A stretch of 64,000 bases of DNA from Pestalotiopsis fici W106-1 (lineage: Eukaryota; Ascomycota; Sordariomycetes; Amphisphaeriales; Sporocadaceae), in NCBI RefSeq assembly GCF_000516985.1, contig NW_006917101.1, positions 558,001-622,000 of the forward strand. The letters are read 5' to 3'. Below, in pieces: positions 46,745-58,700 of this stretch. The notes below the pieces were generated by a model that ran no database searches, was not told the origin of the DNA, and saw nothing but the letters and a program-made list of their open reading frames with translations. Within the stretch, counting starts at the first letter, position 1; every line of letters starts with the position of its first letter. The translations under genes were made by a program, and so were the position numbers.

Positions 46745-47534
46745 GGCGTTGGAGTAATACCTGGAAGACAAAATGAATGTAGTACATAGTTGGTAGGTTG
46801 TAATAGTATTGTGACTGAATACCATCGTGCACGGACCGATCTCTCATCCATAACTACATACTGTGTATGTGCGTCACTCCACCCCGACGCGGTACGGATG
46901 TCCAGAGGGCAAACTGTTGAAAAACCAAGATCTGAATGGAATCACTCTATTTACAGCAGCAAAAATCCACCCCCCCCCCCCCCTCCCCTCCTTTGCCTTT
47001 CCCCCCTTTTGGGATTTTTTAACAAAAAAGAAAAATGGAAAAAAAGAAAAGAAGAAAACAAAAAAGGAAAACAAAAAAGAAAAAAAAAAAGAAGAGAAAA
47101 AAGAAGAAAAAAAAAGAAGAAAAAAGAAAACAAAAAAAAAACAAAAGAGAAAACAAAAAAAAAAACAAAAGAGAAAACAAAAAAAAAAACAAAAGAGAAA
47201 ACAAGAGAGAAAACAAAAGAAAAAACAAGAGAGAAAACAAGAGAGAAAACAAAAGAGAAAATAAGACAAAAAAAAGGAAAAAAAAAAGATTTCTTTGAAT
47301 ATCATAATTCAATAACTTTCTTATTATAGCCACGAAGGAGTAAGCGTATAAGGCTAAAATCGCGGTTTTTCAACAGTTTGCTCTCTGGTGCTCCGTAACG
47401 CGGTTACTTTTTTGGGGTGCCCTACTGCAGGACCCAGCACCGTGCCGTCAGTAAGAGACTTCTTGCATTCCATCTAACGACAACAGCAAAGTACTTAAAA
47501 AACTAAAAGACCTCGATAAGCTAGAACGCCGAAT
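46745..47534. other. Intergenic with low-complexity DNA
   Basis: Dominated by the C-run and A-rich tandem block listed separately. The remainder shows no gene. Confidence 0.6.
46967..47290. repeat. Poly-C run followed by A-rich tandem repeat
   Basis: A run of C interrupted by single T lies at about 46968-46997. From about 47025 the strand is almost only A and G with occasional C, including a degenerate tandem unit of roughly 24-26 nt built from AAACAAAAGAGAAAACAAAA. Apparent lysine-rich frames here are artefacts of composition. Confidence 0.85.
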
Positions 47535-47893
47535 CTAGATCGAAGTAAACTTGGTTACTGACACCACGGTTCCGTTATAACCACCAGCAGCTACATCGAC
47601 GGCGCGGTATTTCTCTGGCATCAGGTACTTGGCGGGAATGCGAATGGTGTTGTCGAATAAGTTCAGTTGGTATATGGACGAGGATTCTCGAGGCAATTGA
47701 ATAGCATAAGGAAACAAACAAGGTCTCAGCTTGACAATGGTCACTGTTTTGGATGGTGAACAATTGCAAACAATACCTTGGTCGGGTCGTCGCGATAAGA
47801 AAGTTCAAGAGCATAATATCCTCGTGACAACGTGCGATTCCGTAGACGGTAATAATTATTAATCACTTCGGTTTCGAGCTTACAAGATGTTAA
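47535..47893 (-). pseudogene. Unknown gene fragment G1
   Basis: The minus strand reads LETEVINNYYRLRNRTLS, YYALELSYRDDPTKVLFAIVHHPK. After a frame change it continues as TVTIVKLRPCLFPYAIQLPRE, YQLNLFDNTIRIPAKYLMPE and YRAVDVAAGGYNGTVVSVTKF to a stop. The sequence is protein-like but unfamiliar to me. The break near 47750 suggests decay. Its 5' end is repeated at 48321-48420 (G2). Confidence 0.4.
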
Positions 47894-48235
47894 ACTTCCG
47901 ACTTTACCGCCTGAATTTATAGGGAACTAACGTTATTACCCACGTAAAATATTTAAAATCCGAAAGGGATAGATAGGTCTTTATAGCTAAAGATATCCGA
48001 GTATATCGCGATCTCGCCAACCACATCCTGGATGCTGGTGGAAACCATCTTTCCTTGCCCGTCCTCATGATCGAAGTTTACGACATGACCAGACCCCCGT
48101 CGAAAAAACCCGGTGTATCGACGTTGGAAGGAGTATGGCACCCCCACCCCCCGACACTGCACGACGCTTTCGGGATGTATGCAATCGGCTTGGGAAGATT
48201 CCATGTTGTTGGAGAAAGAAGAAGCCGGCGATCAA
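47893..48235 (+). pseudogene. Unknown repeat family, copy D (RIP-like decay)
   Basis: Homologous to the middle of copy A from the LYRLNLWETN region to GMYSIGLGRFH. Compared with A most differences are C-to-T or G-to-A: CACTTGAGATCC becomes TATTTAAAATCC, and TGTGGGAAACCAAC becomes TATAGGGAACTAAC. Stops and small indels disrupt every frame. The piece ends near 48215, just after GLGRFH. Confidence 0.7.
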
Positions 48236-48320
48236 GCAAGTCCAAGAAGTCCGATTCAATGGCTAAGCTATTTCCATAGGGCAGTAGGATTATTGGGAAA
48301 AGATGAACAATCCTCGAAAT

Positions 48321-48420
48321 CGCGATGAAGTCCAAGAACACAACATCCTCTTAACAACGTGCGATTCCGTAAAAGGGTAACAATCATCAATTACTTCGGT
48401 TTCGAGCTTACAAGATGTTA
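48321..48420 (-). repeat. Direct repeat of the G1 5' end (G2)
   Basis: About 100 bp matching 47791-47892, with common words ACAACGTGCGATTCCGTA and CACTTCGGTTTCGAGCTTAC or near-identical forms. Copy D lies between the two. Confidence 0.7.
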
Positions 48421-48584
48421 TTCCATCAAAAAAAAACAACGAAAATATGCCGAGTATGCCAGTTAGGAGACAATATGCTGGATAATGTGCTTGTCTAATC
48501 TAGTCGTAGGATGTTCTTCGGATGGTATTGTGGGAAAATGCTTTCTATAATACTTCTGTAGGAGGTAAATGAGGGTATCGCTCA

Positions 48585-50621
48585 TCAATTGATATCATTC
48601 ATATCCGCCAACACTCCGTATAACGCTGGCTGCATTGTTGCGACCGGATCCAAGTGAAACCCCATCATCTTGCTATGCGAATCCATCAAGTCCAGCTCAT
48701 GGAAGATATTCTCCTCAAAGCCCGTTCTCGACCAAATCGCCGTCGGATATCTCATGAGAGCGATACACTAAAGAAGAATGTTAGTCCTCGAACGAAACAT
48801 TCAAGATGGCGGCCTCATTGATTCTACTTACCTGACCGAACCGGAACCGGTCAGCCACGACTACCTGACTTCCAAACTTGGCCGGATTGTCGGTCCGCGC
48901 ACACGACACCAGATGCGTTCGATTCTCCTCGGTGCGCTCTACGGCCGCCATGGTTGCAGCCTCGATGCGATCCCAGTCAGCCGGATGCGCAATGACCTCG
49001 GCGCCACGCAGCGTCAAGATCCGGCACACCTCGGGCAACCAGACCTCGTTGCCAATCATGAGACCTATGCGCCCGATTGGCGTATCAGCCACCACCAGAC
49101 CATCGCTGCCAGCAGTTGCCCAAGACCGCTCTGCCTCGCCCAGATGCGCCTTTCGGTATCGGGCCGCCACTGTGCCACTGCTACTAACGAGGTAGGCCGT
49201 CGAGTAGAATTTCGCGCAACCGCCATCGTCTGTCGCTGCCGCGCGCTCAACCAGATTGGCAACCACGTATATGGAGCTCTTGGCCGCTGTCTGCTTGATC
49301 TGTTCCAGCAGGTCGGCGGAGAAGTCGGCGGCAGCTCCAGGATCAGCTGCCACTTCACCACGACGAAAACACCACAGCTCTGGGAACACGGTGAGCTGGG
49401 TGCCACGCGAGGCGGCATAGGTGATTTGACCGAGTGTTCTTGTGATGGTCCATTTTGTGGAGTGGTACCCTAAACATTCGAATTACCTTAGCCATTGAGA
49501 GAGTGAGAGAGAAAAAGAGAAAAAGAGAAAAAGAGAAAAAGAGAAAAAGAGAAAAAGAGAAGAAAAGGGGATGTGATTGCTTACAGGATAACTGTAACGT
49601 GGCGATTTTCAATGGCTTCTTCGGAGTGTCATCAGGTATCGGGCCATACATTGATGCTGCAGCGTGAGTGTTCAGCGGCTTGAGTAATTCCAGATAGAGA
49701 TCCGGCCGTCTGAATTTGCTTAGCAGTCCAAGACCACCGCCGAGATGCTTGGGGAACGAAGTGGCGGGCGTGATGTCTGCATACACCAGGCCAGCATCAG
49801 TCTCCCCAGCACATGCAAGAATGTCCCCTTTCGGAGATATAATCTGGGAGCCGCCAGTCCACTATCGTCTTTGTCAGTTTCGATTATTGATGTTGGTTGC
49901 TCCTTGGTTTTATCCGTTGTTGAACTCTTACCGGATACCCATCTTCAGGACCACCAACCGTGTTTGACGCAATCATCCAAACATGATTCTCAATGGCACG
50001 TAACGGCTCGTGGCAGCGCATCTCGTCAGGGCCCCTAGAGTTCAAGCTATTGCACAGAATCTCAGCCCCCTTGAGGGCGGCAATCCGTGGCACTTCGGGA
50101 CAGATGCCGTCGGCACACATGAGGAGACCAATCCTGCCCACAGAGGTTGGTGTAACCCGGAGCTCCTTTGATCCGGGAACAAACAGCGTGTACTCGTAGT
50201 CCCAAAGCACCGTCTTCAGATGAGTGTACAAAAGCTCGCCCTTCTCACTAATGATAACCTGGGCGATATGGCAGTCCGGCTTGGTCGTGCCCTTAATGTC
50301 CACGCCGGCGACGACAATGATGCCCAAGTCCTTGGCGGCTGCTTGCAAACCTCGAACAAAAGCGCCATCTAGGTCTTCACATGTATCCCAGGCTGCCTCT
50401 CTCGTCTTGAAGTCGCGGCAGCGATTGGCATCTGGCTTTTGTTTTAGCTCTTCAACCAAACCGGAACGACGGAATGCCGGTAGGTACGTACTTTCTGGAA
50501 ATACAATTAGTTTTGCCCCAATGTGTTTGGCTTGTCGCATATAATCTACACATAGTTGCAGATTTGCTGAAACATCGGTATGGCTGTAAAATTGTGCGGT
50601 AGCGACTTTAGTCGAAGACAT
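48585..50621 (-). CDS. Tandem two-domain nitrilase-superfamily protein, second domain lacks the catalytic Cys
   Basis: Four exons (50621-49932, 49861-49585, 49469-48832, 48767-48585) join in phase to 595 residues, twice the length of a single-domain carbon-nitrogen hydrolase. Domain 1 has Glu43 (VFPESTYLP), Lys136 (THLKTVLWDYEY) and Cys169 (LLMCADGICPE), and ends with GGSQIISPKGDIL and GLVYADITP. Domain 2 begins ATLQLSW and has Glu353 (VFPELWCF) and Lys429 (YRKAHLGEAE), but the Cys position reads IGLMIGNEVWLPE with Gly462. So domain 1 can hydrolyse a nitrile or amide carbon-nitrogen bond, while domain 2 probably cannot. It may regulate or help oligomerise domain 1. Substrate unknown. It is transcribed divergently from an SDR gene. 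Confidence 0.85.
49499..49566. repeat. (GAGAAA)n microsatellite inside a nitrilase intron
   Basis: GAGAAAAA units repeated about nine times. On the coding strand it is a pyrimidine tract lying before the acceptor of intron 2. Confidence 0.9.
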
Positions 50622-51483
50622 GATGTTATATGATTACTATAATCAAACTGTTTGGAAACAAAAGTGCCAAGGTTTTCATAATCCTGGCAGTGTAGCAGCC
50701 AGCGAAGGAATCGGGAATTCTGTCAACTGTCTGCGTCTAAGCGAGGCCTTATTACCGCGCATATGCCATGCTATGCCATGCCGGCAGCAAGCTGCCTGTG
50801 CATGATCTGGATTCGTCAGCGGGCATTTGCTGCAGATCTGTAGCGAGCTGCAGTCGCTTATGAGATACCTAGTCTCGCAACATGTGGCACCGTCTCCGCA
50901 TGTCAACGAGAATACTACTACGTACGTACATGGTCCCTATTCGTCTGCCTATAAGGTTGCAAACTCTGGGGAAGGCCGGCCGGTTCCCAGTACCCGTCAG
51001 CAAAGAAAGGCCGCGCCCATCTGACCCGCGGCCGAGTTACGTCAGAGTGATAAGAATAGTTTCCCCATTATATCCACTGTAAAGTACGGAATAATACTAC
51101 ATCACTACTTGCCACAGGTATGTGTGTGACATGACTGCCGTGTAGCAAGAAGTGATGTGAGACGCCGAGGAAAAAAGTACCGTTGGCGGCATTTCCATTA
51201 GGTCCAAAGAAGTTGCTGCTGTCCACTGAGATGGTGGGGCTGTTGGGCCAACTCGCAACACCCAACCCTGGAGGGCTTCTAGAGTCTAGAGGCCTAGGCG
51301 AACAATGGGACGACGGCATTCGGAATCGCATCGGGTTCCCTGCTCGGGTGAGAGTAGCGTAACCAAGGGGGAACTTTTCGAGTAGCGAACATGCCGAGAT
51401 AAAGAAGGAAAAACCTCTTAAGACCCAAGCCTACAACTCTCATCCCCTGGCAGACTGATCACTCCCCGCCACGAACAGCCGAG
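50622..51483. promoter_or_regulatory. Divergent intergenic region, nitrilase and SDR
   Basis: About 860 bp between divergent starts, so it holds both promoters. No gene seen. Confidence 0.5.
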
Positions 51484-52351
51484 ATGGCCCTAGGTACACG
51501 AACAAGAGGTCGCGCTGCTGACACGATTGTCTTCATCACGGGCGCCGACCGAGGAATTGGTTACGAGGTCGCGCGTAACCTTTCGAGTCCGTCAAAACAC
51601 GAGGGATACCATGTCATCATAGGCAGTCTCACCGATGAGCTCGGCGCCGATGCCGTGACGAGGCTTTTGGAAGAGGACTTGTCCCGTTCCCTATCGACAC
51701 AAACAATAGACGTCACATCGGACGAGTCGGTACAACAAGCCGTGGACAGCATTGAGAGAGACTTTGGACGACTCGATGTGCTCATCAATAATGCCGGCGT
51801 GCTGCTCGACGGACTGGACACGACCCAAGTCCCCCGGCATCTGTTGGAAAAGACCTTTTCGGTCAACGTGTTCGGGGCGGCTGCCGTGACCGAGGCCGCG
51901 ATACCACTGCTCGAAAACTCGACGTCGCCGAGCCCGAGGGTTGTCTTTATGAGCTCGAGGATGGGATCACTGTCGGTCAAGACAGACAGTTCGGATCGCT
52001 CGGCCATGAGGCACTTTCCGATATACAGGAGCAGCAAATGCGCCCTGAATATGATCATGCTGCACTACGCCTCGCTCTTTCGGGACAGAGGCTGGAAAGT
52101 GAACTCTTGCGATCCTGGCCTGACGGCCACGGCGCTTGCGGGGAACCAGAAGAATTTGGGAACTGTAGAAGGTAAGTTTTGCCTTGTTCATCCAGCACAG
52201 AAGCGCCGACACGTTGTGGCCGCGTGATATGTTGATCGGTACTGACACATGGCTATTAGACGGAGCGAGAAATTGTATCAGACTGGCCACGTTGAACAGT
52301 AATGGAGAAACGGGAACATTCACGAATAAAGAGGGAGCCATCCCATGGTGA
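51484..52351 (+). CDS. Short-chain dehydrogenase/reductase, classical carbonyl-reductase-like
   Basis: Two exons (51484-52171, 52260-52351) encode 259 residues. It has FITGADRGIGYEVA as the cofactor glycine motif, IDVTSDESV for the adenine pocket, VLINNAGVLLDG, the active-site Ser in VVFMSSRMGSL, and the catalytic pair in YRSSK, so it should be active. The C-terminus spliced from exon 2 (RLATLNSNGETGTFTNKEGAIPW) is typical of fungal carbonyl-reductase-like SDRs, where GTFTNKEG-like ends are common. Cytosolic NADPH-dependent reduction of a carbonyl compound is likely; substrate unknown. Confidence 0.88.
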
Positions 52352-53287
52352 TATAGGGACACTGCCAAGGTAGGGAAGGAAAAAATAATGGAGAGAACAA
52401 GGGGTTGAGCGAGTAAGTGAGGCATCATCAATGCTTTGTACAGCGCCATGACTTTGGTATGATTATATTTTATATAAAAAATGTTTTTAATTCATGGTTT
52501 CTTTTTCCCTTTTCTTGTTCCTCTTTCCTTTTCTCTTTTCCCCTTTTCCATTCTCCCTCTGCTTTTTTCTTCTTCTTTCTCTTTCTCATGTCATGAATCC
52601 CAGATTCATCGAATCTTATTACTGATGACAGTCTTCTCCATACCGAGTACCGCTGCTGATTATTCATTACCATCATTGTCATCACCACCGTGCTCTCCAT
52701 CCCCTGCTTGCCTTTGGTGCCCTCTCAAATAGGTAGAGGGACTATTTTCTCCATGCAAAATTTGAGTGCACCTGGGTACTTGGCAGACTCCAGTGTCTTC
52801 TGTCGAGGCTCCTAGTGGTCCAAAGCGGCCGAAACACGCCGCCACGCCACCTGGGCAGCCAAAAAAGTCTCTCCAGAACGGCAAGTGACGGTACCTACTA
52901 GTAGTAGATAAATTTACCTTGGGTAAGAAGCCTGTCTTTGCCTGTGCGCAGCCGATTTAGCGTGTAATTGCCAGATGCGGCACCTACCAAAGGCAAGCAA
53001 GCCAAGAAGCCCCCCCAAATGCTTGCAGCAAGAGGGAGCCCTGGAGCATCATGGCCGGGGGCCCTGTGCTCGAGCGCCCACGTCTGGCTAGTGGCCTCCA
53101 CTAGCGCGGAGATTAGAGCCATTGCCAGGGCACTCACAAGCACGATCGCAAAGACTGCCGATGACTTGTCGTTGGCGATGAATCCATGTGAATGTGAGTG
53201 AAAGACCTTCAGTGAGGCTGTCGCCCACCACGATCGACAACGGCGGCAACGACGGCAGCAATACGGCAACGACACACGACATCTCAA
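52352..53287. promoter_or_regulatory. Intergenic between SDR and Zn2Cys6 regulator
   Basis: A C/T-rich tract lies at about 52498-52590. The right part should hold the regulator's promoter. A minus-strand frame at 52898-53287 has two hydrophobic stretches and acceptable codon use, but no known motif, and it lies on the promoter. I do not call it a gene. Confidence 0.4.
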
Positions 53288-55690
53288 ATGGCTTTCACCC
53301 CTCGTATATCCCAGCGAAAGCCTCTGAGCTGCACCTCGTGCGCCAAGAAAAAGCTTCGTTGTTCAAAGTCCATACCTTGCACTTCTTGCATTGATCGTGG
53401 GCTCGAGGCGTCCTGCGCGCGCGAAAAGGTCATTGTGCGCAAGAAGCACCAGCGCTCCTCGTCCATCGGTGAGGGTTCCAGCCTCGGGACATCATCAAAT
53501 AACGGGCCCGTCTCGCTCACCTCTGAGGTCTCGGGCAGTCCATTGACCATTGACTCGTTGTGCGATCCTGCTTCTTCACCCGAGGTTTCCAAGTCGCAGC
53601 ATCCCAGCGCCGCTGTGCCAGATGATGCCCCCGTAACGCTGGAAAACCTGGCGCTGGGCCGCCAGAGGATACTTAACATGCGCTTCACTGGCGGCAATCT
53701 GTTGAATGAAGTCGATGATCCTCCCGGCTGGCTGCCACCCCAGATTGATTTTATAGTCTCGCTTGCTCAAGCTCGTGTATTGTTGGCCTATCATACGAGT
53801 CATCTTGCTTGGATTCATAATATCCTTCACATGCCAACGTTTGTCGAAGAATGCGAAAATGCCTTTGCACAGTATGCTCTAAAGAGTCGAGCGTGGATTG
53901 CTTTATTCTACGCCTTCCTCTGCGTGAGTTCATATCCGTTGCTAGACATGAGTCTTTGCTAATTCAACTCCAGCATACCGCCTATCATGGCCCAGAATCG
54001 CTGCTTGTGGCTGTTGATATGTTGCCTCAACGTGAGCACTTTTTTTTCCCGCGAGTTTCGATATACTCATGCTAAACTCAATCACAGGGTCGATTGTCGA
54101 GCAACTGTACACAAAGACCATTGAGGCGCTGCACGCTGCCGACTTCATGGCCGTACATTCACTCCATGCGGCACAGGCAATCAGCCTCCTCATCCAGGTA
54201 GGTGCTCCTGCTCTCACATCACACAAACTCGTGCAAACGAGGCTCAGGCCAGCGCAACTAACCTGAAATCAGGTTGGGCACAATCTTGGGCAAAGTGATT
54301 TCGTCTTTGTGCTGTTGTCGAGCACGACACGTATTGCTCAGTCGCTAGATCTGAACCGTCTTGGCCCCGATTCGGGACCGAGTAAGGATCCGATCGGCAG
54401 AGAAATAAAAAAGCGACTGTGGTGGTTTCTCGTTAAACAAGACTGGAGTAAGTGCCTACTTGGTGAATGAAGAGAACGCGACAAGTGTCAAGTACGATTT
54501 AAAGAAGAACGATCTCGGGCAAATTGTCAAACATACGGTCTTTTCAATGTTTATATATACTGACTTGGTTGGACTATAGTGCAGATCCCATATGGCAACA
54601 TGTTCACAATTAATGCTTCCCATTTCAACACCCCTCCTCCGCTGAATTGCTTCGAAGACCCCCTTCATATGTGCGGCGAGAATGGCATCAAGGCATTGGA
54701 CTCAAATGTCCTGACACAATCCAGCTGGGCTGGTATACATAATCAGAGTATGTACACTACATCGTGCTTGGAGGCGATGAGGTTGTGTCACTAAAATCAA
54801 GCCAGTCGCTATACTTATTTACAAGACCCACGAAAGAATGTCCCGCCATGGACATCCCGGAAACGACCCACGGAAAATCAAGATCCTCTATGATGAGGTG
54901 CTGTCGGCCAATGCAGAACTTCAGCAATTGTGGCATAGGCGACCCGATTTTTTCCGCATGGAAGCTCCGTTGCGTCCGGAATGGCCAAGTACTGTGCCGC
55001 ACCTTCGCAGACTCTTTGCTATATCATTCGCAAGAGCAGTGAGTTGATCCCAGTACCATGGTGTGGTGATTAACCACTCAAACACTAACGTTTCCGGACA
55101 GTATTTCGCTATACATCGCCATTTTCAATTAAAAAGCTTTCGAGATGACGCATTTTCAGTAACTAGGGTGAGTAGCCTCTGTTGTATCCGTGTGCAAATG
55201 ACCAGCGACTAACAAAGGTATTCAGATATCATGTCTCGCTGCTGCGCGTAGTAGTCTGAGAACTTTTATCGAATGGCCAGACGACGATGAATCATTGGTA
55301 TTCAAGAAAATGTGGACAAACAACAACAATCTAGTGGCTGCAGCTGTGGCCCTTTTGTTCGGTGTCCTCTTCTCGTCTGAACAGGCTGATGGTATATTCG
55401 AGAAAATGGAGATGAGACAACTACTTACCAACTTTTTGCCTTGTCTCGGCAGGATAGGCACCTACAGCTCTGTAGCCAGGAGAGGCGTGGACCTGATATC
55501 CGTCATCCTCGACTATGAACGCGCCATTGCCGAAGGCACCAAAGAGAGACTCGACATTGAAGAAGTCGTGGGCCATGTCAAATCAAGCGGAGTGGTGGGT
55601 ATTGCCCCATCCTATGCGGACTGGACAAATGCGGCTACGCAATATGATTTTATGAACATGGAGAGTTGGATAGATATGCCGCCACCATAG
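53288..55690 (+). CDS. Zn2Cys6 fungal-specific transcription factor
   Basis: Eight exons (53288-53923, 53974-54031, 54088-54197, 54273-54447, 54580-54747, 54806-55038, 55102-55167, 55226-55690) all join in phase to 636 residues. Residues 15-43 form a perfect zinc binuclear cluster: CTSCAKKKLRC then SKSIPCTSC and the last Cys at ASC, spacing C2-C6-C5-C2-C8-C. A basic linker follows (REKVIVRKKHQRSS), then a Ser/Pro-rich part. The middle-homology region runs from LVAVDMLPQ through HSLHAAQAISLLIQVGHNLG and REIKKRLWWFLVKQDW to the C-terminus. It is nuclear and binds CGG-type half sites as a probable dimer. Targets are unknown; the adjacent SDR and permease are candidates by position only. Confidence 0.9.
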
Positions 55691-58600
55691 CTCTAGGAAT
55701 GCAAAGTAACCTGTCCTGGCCCCCTCGTCATCCCAACTATAGACTCATTATTGTGAATATGCATCTCCTGCAAGTGCCAGTAGACTCCGGGCTGTCCGAC
55801 AATCAATTTCGTTTTGATTTTATGCTAGACGCCATTTGAGAATTGACAATTCCAAGCATCATATAGGCATGGAAATTCGTGGACATTGGACATGACCCGC
55901 TAGCCAAGAGGACAACACTGCAAACGATAACTTGTTTATTGACCTTACCTTTAAGGTCGGATGCCTTCATTCGATGCATTGGCAGATTCATTTCTGCAAT
56001 GTCAATGCAGTTACATAGACCGCTGGCACACGAAAGGGGACATGTTAAAAAGTCAATACACATGTCGGCACATCGAACCACTTCACCATGAGACCACTTC
56101 GCTCGCCTCTTGAGGGGAACAGGCACTCGGGCTTTCTTTTGGCACGAGCCGTGCCTTTCTGCAGTCGACCAGAATCTGGACCTCTTTCGAACCGAGCATT
56201 GTCAGTCAGCCATCCCACCGCATCGAGCCGCTCCCTTTTTTTTTTTTTTTTCTGTCCCTCTCTCTTTCTCATGCCACGGCCTGATCTCGCACTCGAGTGC
56301 CCGCAGTACTCTATGGAAAGTCATTTCTTAATTGGTGCCTTGCAGGGCTTTCTGTGGAGGGTGGGAGTGGGTGTGTCTGCCGTGGAAGTCCTTCCCCGGG
56401 GGATGGGGGATGCGCTGGCTCTACGCGTCCTATTCGTGGTTTGTGGCCCGTGGGAGGGGCTTTTTTGCACATCACGAGCTTTTACTTGGCAAAAAATATG
56501 CACAGTAAAAGAGGTGCTGGGTTCGGCTGCTGCGACCCGAACCGCTGCCAGTCTCGCCAGTCCACTATACCGTGGTAGTACGGGCAGTTTGGGATTTTGT
56601 TTTGCCCGCTGGTTCTTGAGGTCCTGATTTATTTTCATACTATGAAACAAGCCCCCGCGACTTTTTTCTTGACAAGGGAACGGGTGGCCTGATGGGGTTC
56701 ATGTCTTGTACCGCCGCGCATGGCGGCCCGCTTCGAAATATATACTCATGGAAAATCGCCAAGAAACGTTGCTTATCAGTGCTACGGGTTCAGGTGTCTT
56801 CCTTTACCGTGTACAATTATCGGCTATTTGTGCGCCGGGCTCGGTACCGATAAAAACCCCGACATGGCCGATGCTGAGCGGCAGACTCAATATGGGGGTT
56901 TGCAAGAGCAACACGGCCGATTACGTGTAGGGCATCACGCTGAAAAACAATATATTTGGAGAGTGTCCTAGCATCTGCCCTAGAGCCATATACAGCCTAT
57001 AGGCACCTGCTTACGATTGTAATAAGATTGGATTAGATGCGATAGAGTTTGAACAAGGAGATTTGGGGAGTCTCGGCTAAGGCTGATGAGATTTGACAAT
57101 TGATCTCCTTACGCAATGTGGTCTTGGCTCGTCGCAGCCCGGAGCAATATTATACAAAGATTGATTCATGCTTTTGATTACAGTAAAGCACCGATGATAT
57201 GATGATGGATATGAGTCTTTTCCGGGACCATAAAACGCAAGCGAGAAGAGGAGGCAGAGACAGAAAATCTCGACGGCATTTTTTGAAGCGAGTTTGTAAT
57301 TGCCGATTATCGTGCCAGGGCGAATCAATTGACATTGATGGACCCCAATTATGCACCTGCAGCATCGTATCCCCAGGGTTCATTGCAGATTGATGACAGA
57401 CCCTTGCTTGTCTGGACCTTGTCCTTGCATTTGCAAAGGAACTGACTTCTTTAGCGCAATTACATAGCGAGCAAATCAAGTAACCTAGAAAGTTATTGGG
57501 TAGGGTATCTATGTTATCAAGGGCAAAGCCGGGCGGGCAGGCTTCTTTCTCCCCCTTCGCTCGAAACATCTTTTTTGGGGGTCTTCATCCGTCCAGCTAG
57601 CGAATCCCCAGGCTTGCCCAGGGCTGAAGGAGGGTGTAAATGGACCCAGTGAAACGGATGGCCAGAGACAAGAGTCCAACGATTGTCTCAGTCCCGAATA
57701 CTACACCTGCGCCGCAAGCCTACATACATTATTATTCAGCGGCTCGTTCGGCGGACCCGACACTCTGGTCTGACTGCTCCAAAAAGGAAATACTTTGTAC
57801 GAATTTCGCTGCAGGCGAGCGCGTGTGTAATAGTACATAACATGACATAAATCTTCAGCGGCCAGGGAGGGTAGCACATGTTTTTCGGTGGACAATTGCC
57901 GGCACTTTCGCCAGCACAATGATCGTCCACAATGAATGCGACAATCCACTCATTGATAGGAGGCCTGGTTTGGGGGTTCGCTTTTCGCTGACCATAGGCC
58001 CATAGCGGGCTTGGTCAACTGCCAAGAGGGGGAATTTGTACCTCTTATTACAAGGTAGTGTAGGGATTGCTCATCAGAGTCAGATCAGATTAGGCCTGGC
58101 TCAGGGACCGACGCCCAAAGTTGCCAAGCAAGGTCATCGAACGCCCACTATTCCGACTCCGCCGATAGCTTTTTAGACTGAATGGTGGCGTCAAACCCCA
58201 GCTTCGCAGGCTAATGTAGTTCTTGGTGCGCACTGCGTACAGTGACTACACCACACTAGAATCAGGGCGTCAGGGCGCCGGGGAAGGGGGACCGGGCTCC
58301 AGGCTCTCATTGTCTTGCTCGCAAGGGACTCGAAAATGGAGGGACCGACGACCGGGACTCATTGACTGGACTGGCTGGACTGATGGGGTTTTAGTTGACC
58401 AGGTTCAATCGGGATTGTCCTCACTTCCCGCTAGGCTAGCTGGGCACGCGAATTTAGATTCCATGTCGCATTGGTTAGGATATAACCCCCCAAAGCGACG
58501 GCTGATCCGCCGCGTGCGCTTGTCCTTTGCAGCCCGTCGAGTCCTTGCAACTGCTCTAGTCAGTCGCAAATCCTCCAGCGGACAGCTACCACCTGTGTGT

Positions 58601-58700
58601 CGCTTCTGCTGTTTGCCGTCGAACGGTTCCCACGACGAGGATCCAGGACAAAGACGACGACGAAGACGACGAGCTCGATCCAACGGACGCCTATCACTCA
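55691..58700. other. Long intergenic region
   Basis: About 3 kb with no supportable gene. A T-run at about 56228-56250 and C/T-rich parts occur. The last few hundred bases are the promoter and leader of the permease that follows. Confidence 0.5.

Noticed and set aside
46790..47329. Long Lys/Arg-rich frames on one strand and Phe-rich frames on the other
   Set aside because: They are translations of an A/G-only simple-sequence tract.
48778..49473. Plus-strand 231-codon frame across the nitrilase gene
   Set aside because: Antisense shadow; nitrilase motifs and splice sites are on the minus strand.
52898..53287. Minus-strand frame of 129 codons with two hydrophobic stretches
   Set aside because: It overlaps the regulator's promoter, has no family motif and no supporting splice structure. 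Possible but not supported.
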